6,632 bases of DNA from contig DCTI01000268.1 in assembly GCA_002329525.1 (NCBI GenBank), forward strand, positions 614 through 7,245. Reading direction: 5' to 3'. The translations under genes and the position numbers were made by a program. Below are positions 5,558-6,632 of this stretch, one piece after another. Under the pieces are notes generated by a model that saw only the letters and a list, made by a program, of their open reading frames with translations, was not told the origin of the DNA and did not search any database. How positions within the stretch are numbered: the stretch's first letter is position 1; every line of letters begins with the position of its first letter. This stretch comes from Negativicutes bacterium UBA1444. GTDB taxonomy: Bacteria; Bacillota; Negativicutes; UBA1444.

Positions 5558-5813
5558 GCGATGCGCGGGAGAAGTAAGCAGGAGAAGTTCTTCAGAGAGC
5601 CGGGGGATGGTGCGACCCGGTGAACGGACCGGCCGAAATACACCTGCAAGCAGCAGGCCGAAAAGCGATGAGTAGGCTGCGCCGGACCGCCTCCGTTATC
5701 AAGGGCTCAGAGTATCGGATTTGCGTCCCGTACTTGAAGGAGAGCGGCTTGCATAGCAAGCAGGGTGGTACCACGGTGATTGATTCCCGTCCCTGATTCA
5801 GGGGCGGGATTTT
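5558..5813 (+). promoter_or_regulatory. T-box riboswitch, probable UAC (tyrosine) specifier
   Basis: All hallmark parts are visible. The Stem I base GCGGG (5565-5569) pairs with CCTGC (5643-5647). The specifier loop has AGTA on its 5' side (5573-5576) and, on its 3' side, GAAA-UAC-A with the specifier UAC at 5639-5641. The AGAGAG motif is at 5594-5599, and the distal loop GGATGGTGCGA (5605-5615) is closed by CCGGG/CCCGG. Before the core a hairpin GCTTGC-ATA-GCAAGC (5747-5761) fits Stem III. The T-box core AGGGTGGTACCACGG lies at 5762-5776. The antiterminator is AGGG(5762-5765)/CCCT(5791-5794) plus ACGG(5773-5776)/CCGT(5787-5790), with the seven-base bulge UGGUACC between. The bulge UGGU fits a tRNA ending ACCA, as tRNA-Tyr does. 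Uncharged tRNA-Tyr should stabilise the antiterminator and allow aroF transcription. The specifier frame is inferred from structure; the T-box call itself is near certain. Confidence 0.95.
5785..5813 (+). terminator. T-box intrinsic terminator (alternative to the antiterminator)
   Basis: TCCCGTCCCTG (5785-5795) pairs with CAGGGGCGGGA (5799-5809) across the loop ATT, with one U-G wobble, followed by TTTT (5810-5813). Its 5' arm (5787-5794) is exactly the strand used by the antiterminator, so the two structures exclude each other. With no separate terminator after mogA, it may also stop transcripts reading through from the moa operon. Confidence 0.93.
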
Positions 5814-5943
5814 CTATTGTTTTCCGCCGGCCGCCGGACGCGGCGGACAGACGGCGGAGAAGACCGCAGCAAGGCAGGATGGTGAAGGGGAGCAACGCAG
5901 AAAAGCTGAGGGCAGGTCAAGGAGAAACCGGCAGCAAAGAAAC

Positions 5944-5973
5944 ATGGCGGGACGGCAAATGGCGAGACGCCAA
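5944..5973 (+). repeat. Imperfect tandem direct repeat, 2 x 15 nt
   Basis: ATGGCGGGACGGCAA (5944-5958) is followed directly by ATGGCGAGACGCCAA (5959-5973), with 13 of 15 bases identical. The two differences make the second copy complementary to the downstream arm of the hairpin at 5961-5994. It is probably a small local duplication. Confidence 0.6.
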
Positions 5974-6054
5974 TTGATCACTGGCGTTGTCGCCGGTCGT
6001 CCGGGGAAGGGGATCTTCGATCGGGAACCGGAAGCAAAGTAGAAAAGAAGCATG

Positions 6055-6060
6055 AAGGAG
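6055..6060 (+). promoter_or_regulatory. Ribosome binding site of aroF
   Basis: AAGGAG lies 10 nt before the ATG at 6071 and supports that start. The hairpins in the upstream spacer leave this site unpaired as far as can be judged by eye. Confidence 0.8.
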
Positions 6061-6070
6061 AGAGAAAACC

Positions 6071-6632
6071 ATGATTATTGTAATGAACGCGGGAGCGAAA
6101 CAGCCCGACATCGACCGGGTCATTGCCAAAGTCACGGAGCGCGGACTGAAGGTACATCTGTCGGAAGGCCGATTCGTTACCATCATCGGCGTGGTCGGCG
6201 ACAAGAAGCTGCTGCAGGATGTGCCGCTGGAGGCCATGCCTTGCGTGGATAAAATCGTAGCGATCACTTCCGGATACAAATTGGCCAGCCGCCAATTCAA
6301 GCCGGAAAACACGGTGATCGATGTGGGCGGCACATTGATCGGCGGCGACCGTCTGGTGGTGATGGCGGGGCCGTGCGCGGTGGAAAGCCGGGAACAGCTG
6401 CTGGAATCGGCTCAAATCGTCAAGGCGGCTGGGGCCGACTTTTTGCGCGGCGGCGCCTACAAGCCGCGGACATCGCCTTACTCGTTCCAGGGGCTGGAAG
6501 AGGAAGGACTGAAGTTTTTGGCCGAAGCCAGGGAAGCCACCGGATTGAAGATCGTGACGGAAGTGGTCGATCCGATTTCCGTGCCGGTTGTCTGTGAGTA
6601 TGCGGACGTGCTGCAGATCGGCGCCCGCAACA
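6071..6632 (+). CDS. aroF: DAHP synthase, AroF/KDPG-like (Thermotoga-type), N-terminal part (3' end outside window)
   Basis: 3-Deoxy-7-phosphoheptulonate synthase condenses phosphoenolpyruvate and erythrose 4-phosphate, the first step of the shikimate pathway. The first 187 residues are present, and the frame stays open at the window end; the family is about 340 residues. Residues 1-70 form the ferredoxin-like regulatory domain (MIIVM start, [20 protein letters not shown]). In Thermotoga-type enzymes this domain binds the feedback inhibitor tyrosine or phenylalanine. The catalytic barrel follows: MAGPCAVES with metal ligand Cys102, [18 protein letters not shown] (124-141) with substrate-binding Arg126, Lys131 and Arg133, EVVDP at 164-168, and QIGARN at the edge. 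The ATG is supported by AAGGAG 10 nt upstream. Expression is expected to be under the Tyr T-box. Later genes of an aromatic operon may lie beyond the window. Confidence 0.95.
   Translation, partial: MIIVMNAGAKQPDIDRVIAKVTERGLKVHLSEGRFVTIIGVVGDKKLLQDVPLEAMPCVDKIVAITSGYKLASRQFKPENTVIDVGGTLIGGDRLVVMAGPCAVESREQLLESAQIVKAAGADFLRGGAYKPRTSPYSFQGLEEEGLKFLAEAREATGLKIVTEVVDPISVPVVCEYADVLQIGARN

Larger units (their letters stand above)
5814..6070 (+). other. 257-nt structured, apparently non-coding spacer between T-box terminator and aroF
   Basis: No convincing gene is seen. The stretch holds several inverted repeats. CCGCCG (5831-5836) pairs with CGGCGG (5841-5846). A long hairpin has GGCGA/TCGCC (5961-5965, 5990-5994) stacked on ACGCCA/TGGCGT (5967-5972, 5982-5987) with a 9-nt loop. 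CCGGT/ACCGG (5993-5997, 6027-6031) encloses GATC-TTC-GATC. A purine-rich part lies at about 5870-5945. None of the hairpins is followed by a T-run. The spacer is long for a T-box leader, whose terminator is usually close to the start codon. It could be an extra RNA control layer or leftover sequence. Confidence 0.5.

Noticed and set aside
5421..5675. 84-codon plus-strand frame spanning the mogA end and T-box Stem I
   Set aside because: It overlaps mogA out of frame and then runs through the T-box Stem I sequence. It has no ribosome site and no recognisable protein features.
5664..5675. AGCGATGAGTAG as the start of a second, tandem T-box
   Set aside because: It resembles the 5' side of a T-box Stem I, but no second AGAGAG motif, distal loop or T-box core follows. 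It is better explained as the Stem II region of the single T-box.
5780..5977. 65-codon plus-strand frame after the T-box core
   Set aside because: It starts inside the antiterminator/terminator without a ribosome site and has a low-complexity Arg-rich composition.
5944..6042. 32-codon ORF before aroF as a leader peptide
   Set aside because: The nearest AAGGAG is 19 nt from its ATG, too far. It has one Phe and no Tyr or Trp codons, so it cannot act as an aromatic attenuator peptide.

Overview
The window (about 60% G+C by eye) looks like chromosomal DNA of an anaerobe-type bacterium. Strong AGGAGG-like ribosome sites, a full T-box leader, a GTG-started moaA and an AddAB-type helicase-nuclease favour a Bacillota lineage (Clostridia or Negativicutes). 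A Desulfuromonadota-like source cannot be excluded from sequence alone. There are no mobile-element genes, tRNAs, rRNAs or CRISPR arrays.

Layout. (1) 1-1356: the 3' end of an AddA-like helicase-nuclease gene whose nuclease domain carries an iron-sulfur cysteine set. (2) 1359-2027, opposite strand: an UPF0173 metallo-beta-lactamase-fold hydrolase, convergent with addA and only 2 nt away. (3) 2028-2704: a divergent intergenic region with an extended -10 promoter, a UspA-type universal stress protein, and a very strong intrinsic terminator. (4) 2703-5502: a molybdenum cofactor (Moco) operon, moaA, moaD-like, moaC, a MOSC-domain gene and mogA. The last four are tightly packed with overlapping ends. 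A promoter candidate begins inside the T-tract of the uspA terminator. (5) 5503-6632: a promoter starting 3 nt after the mogA stop, a T-box riboswitch with a probable UAC (Tyr) specifier, its terminator/antiterminator, a 257-nt structured non-coding spacer, and the first 187 codons of a DAHP synthase (aroF).

How the genes fit together. MoaA and MoaC make cyclic pyranopterin monophosphate from GTP, and MogA adenylylates molybdopterin. The MOSC protein is probably a sulfur-handling or cofactor-related partner. The MoaD-like protein lacks the C-terminal Gly-Gly needed for sulfur transfer, and moaE, moeA and moeB are not in the window, so the step between MoaC and MogA is not fully explained here. 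The DAHP synthase commits carbon to the shikimate pathway. Its T-box should make transcription respond to uncharged tRNA-Tyr.

Most interesting points: the Gly-Gly-less MoaD, the Fe-S type nuclease on an AddA-like helicase, the Tyr T-box with its unusually long structured spacer before aroF, and a palindrome-bearing interval before moaD that may be a dispersed repeat. No wholly new defence or mobile system was found.
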